Shown one piece after another: positions 62,990 to 64,000 of a stretch of DNA of 64,000 nt. The DNA is from Planctomycetota bacterium (GTDB lineage: Bacteria > Planctomycetota > Planctomycetia > Pirellulales > PLA5): assembly GCA_003576845.1 (NCBI GenBank), contig QEVJ01000029.1, positions 1-64,000 of the forward strand. Direction: 5' to 3'. A program made the position numbers and the translations under genes. The notes beneath the pieces are model-generated. The model had not been told where the DNA came from. It worked only from the letters and a program-made list of their open reading frames with translations, and did no database searches. Each line of letters starts with the position of its first letter. Positions within the stretch are counted from its first letter, which is position 1.

Positions 62990-63268
62990 GCACGCGTTCA
63001 GCAGGTTGCACGCTTCGCGACCAAGTCAGCGATACATCGGGGGTAAGCGACCCAGAAAAACGATGGCACGGGGCCTTGGCTCAGTTCGGCAAACCCTTTG
63101 CCTGGGCGTCGGCGACCAAAGTGCCGACGATAGCGCCTAGCGAATCCGGTTGCGAAGCCGCAGTTCAAAAGCACCTTGCCTCGAATTGTCGGCGGGCGGT
63201 CCGCTGCCCTGCGCTGCGAGGCTGGAACGCGCGATGGCGATGGGAGTCGCGCGTCACAGGCGCCGCAG

Positions 63269-63817
63269 TCAAGAGAGGCACATCGCGGCCAATGGCGCGA
63301 TTAGGCCGGCCCCCACGAGCCATTTGCCGCGGCCGGTCAAACCATATCTGCCGCGGGCGATAAACAGGCCGGTAAGCGCGATCAGCACCAATGCTCCGGC
63401 AAAGATATCGGAGAAAAGGAGCCACCACGTTTCCGGGTTTACGTGCAACATGTTGAAGTGATGCAGCACGGGGCGGCGGCGAATCGTTTCGCGAACACCG
63501 TAGCCGTCGCCGAGGCCAGCGACAATATCGCCGTCCTTGAGGTAGACCTTTATCTTTTCGGCACTCGGAAAAGCATAACTTCTAAGGTTATCTGCTTCTC
63601 CGAGGGGCCCAAGTGCCTGGGCGACCGTATGGACATCGATTTCGGCTCTGTTACGCGGCAAGTCGAGGCGGACGTCGCTCTGTTCGACAATGAAGTTCGA
63701 GTTCCAGTCATCAGCGTGATTGACCGAAATCCCGGAAATCGCATACACGACAACGACGCCGGTGAAGAAATAGCCGACGTCGCGGTGCACGGCAACGATC
63801 CATTTGCGAAGTGTCAT
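63269..63817 (-). CDS. PepSY-associated transmembrane protein
   Basis: A 182-residue membrane protein with a helix at about 16-36 (VGYFFTGVVVVYAISGISVNH in part), an external PepSY-like stretch, then two helices near the end (WLLFSDIFAGALVLIALTGL in part and the last 20 residues). The short PepSY_TM group is often linked to iron uptake or external redox proteins, but no role is proven. GAAGG lies 9 bases before ATG 63817. The preceding gene on the minus strand ends 14 bases upstream, so they form an operon. Conserved HH in LHHFNMLHVNPE may bind metal or haem. Confidence 0.77.
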   Translation of the reverse strand: MTLRKWIVAVHRDVGYFFTGVVVVYAISGISVNHADDWNSNFIVEQSDVRLDLPRNRAEIDVHTVAQALGPLGEADNLRSYAFPSAEKIKVYLKDGDIVAGLGDGYGVRETIRRRPVLHHFNMLHVNPETWWLLFSDIFAGALVLIALTGLFIARGRYGLTGRGKWLVGAGLIAPLAAMCLS

Positions 63818-63831
63818 GATGTATTCCTTCG

Positions 63832-63999
63832 TTACGGCGACGTCGTGGGCCTGATTTCATTGAGGGTCTTACGGGTGACCGAGATGACCCATTCTTCAAG
63901 CGTCGGGTCCGGCAAGATGGCGTCGGGAACGTAAGCGATCGCGTCGCCGCGGCCCAATTCCGCGATGGCTTCGCCGATCAGTGCGTCCTGGAAACGTTC
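63832..63999 (-). CDS. Unidentified protein, C-terminal part
   Basis: The frame is open from the window edge to a TAA at 63832-63834 and gives 55 residues ending VTRKTLNEIRPTTSP. The preceding residues include GEAIAELGRGDAIAYVPDAI, which is soluble and acidic in character. I do not recognise the family. The stop is 14 bases before the PepSY gene, so both probably lie in one transcript. Confidence 0.55.
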   Translation of the reverse strand, partial: ERFQDALIGEAIAELGRGDAIAYVPDAILPDPTLEEWVISVTRKTLNEIRPTTSP

Positions 64000-64000
64000 G

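Larger units (their letters stand above)
62444..63268. other. Long intergenic region with repeats
   Basis: 825 bases without a convincing gene. It contains tandem direct repeats (62816-62847), an A6/T6 inverted repeat (62845-62859), and a perfect inverted repeat (62971-62989). Short open frames here are arginine-rich and lack ribosome sites. It may hold the haloperoxidase promoter, which I could not locate. Confidence 0.55.

Noticed and set aside
1-64000. tRNA, rRNA, CRISPR or insertion sequence
   Set aside because: I saw no cloverleaf with CCA end, rRNA core, spaced repeat array, transposase or flanking terminal repeats; a dedicated RNA search would be decisive.

Overview
The window looks like a chromosomal stretch from a GC-rich planctomycete, probably of the Pirellulales type. 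The evidence is lineage-typical gene content: four DUF1800/DUF1501 pairs, DUF1080 and DUF6807 (PmoA-like) proteins, Tat-exported Gfo/Idh/MocA oxidoreductases, a sigma-factor/Ser-Thr-kinase pair, a PEP-CTERM protein, and large cytochrome/beta-propeller proteins resembling the hydrazine synthase alpha subunit (HzsA). I saw no rRNA, tRNA, CRISPR array or insertion sequence.

Region 1 (1-2.9 kb) holds the end of a TauE/SafE transporter, a truncated cupin gene, and an ECF-like sigma factor followed by a protein kinase. Region 2 (3.1-21.4 kb) is a run of twelve genes all on the minus strand. Read from its promoter at 21471-21500 the order is DUF1800, DUF1501, DUF1800, DUF1501, a quinol NO reductase relative, DUF1326, ferredoxin, diheme cytochrome, DUF1800, DUF1501, DUF1800, DUF1501. 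The NO reductase relative is the most important gene here. It keeps the haem ligands, but one Fe-B histidine is Asn, the second catalytic Glu is Gln, and the quinol-site His and Glu are Ser and Asn. That is the pattern I associate with putative nitric oxide dismutases (2 NO to N2 + O2), not ordinary qNOR.

Region 3 (21.7-37.1 kb) looks devoted to sugar or polysaccharide use: an esterase/toroid fusion, two DUF6807 proteins, two Gfo/Idh/MocA oxidoreductases, an enolase-superfamily protein, a heparinase II/III-like protein, a DUF1080 protein, and a DUF5010-like gene broken by an internal deletion. A nitronate-monooxygenase-type flavoprotein sits among them. Region 4 (37.1-40.9 kb) pairs a siroheme sulfite/nitrite reductase with a HemN-like radical SAM protein, divergent from an Rrf2 regulator that has a good sigma-70 promoter.

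Region 5 (41.0-59.4 kb) carries four HzsA-like proteins, each with a different accessory part (a third haem site, an FGE-like domain, a long novel N-terminus, a discoidin domain). Also present are a YVTN-propeller/cytochrome peroxidase-like protein, a secreted protein with 18 cysteines, a parallel beta-helix protein and a PEP-CTERM protein. Region 6 (59.7-64 kb) has an outer-membrane barrel protein, a vanadium haloperoxidase-type enzyme, a non-coding stretch with repeats, and a PepSY membrane protein followed by the end of an unidentified gene.

Together regions 2 and 5 suggest an exported redox machinery linked to nitrogen oxides. The dismutase assignment rests on visible residues; the link between it and its neighbours is inference.
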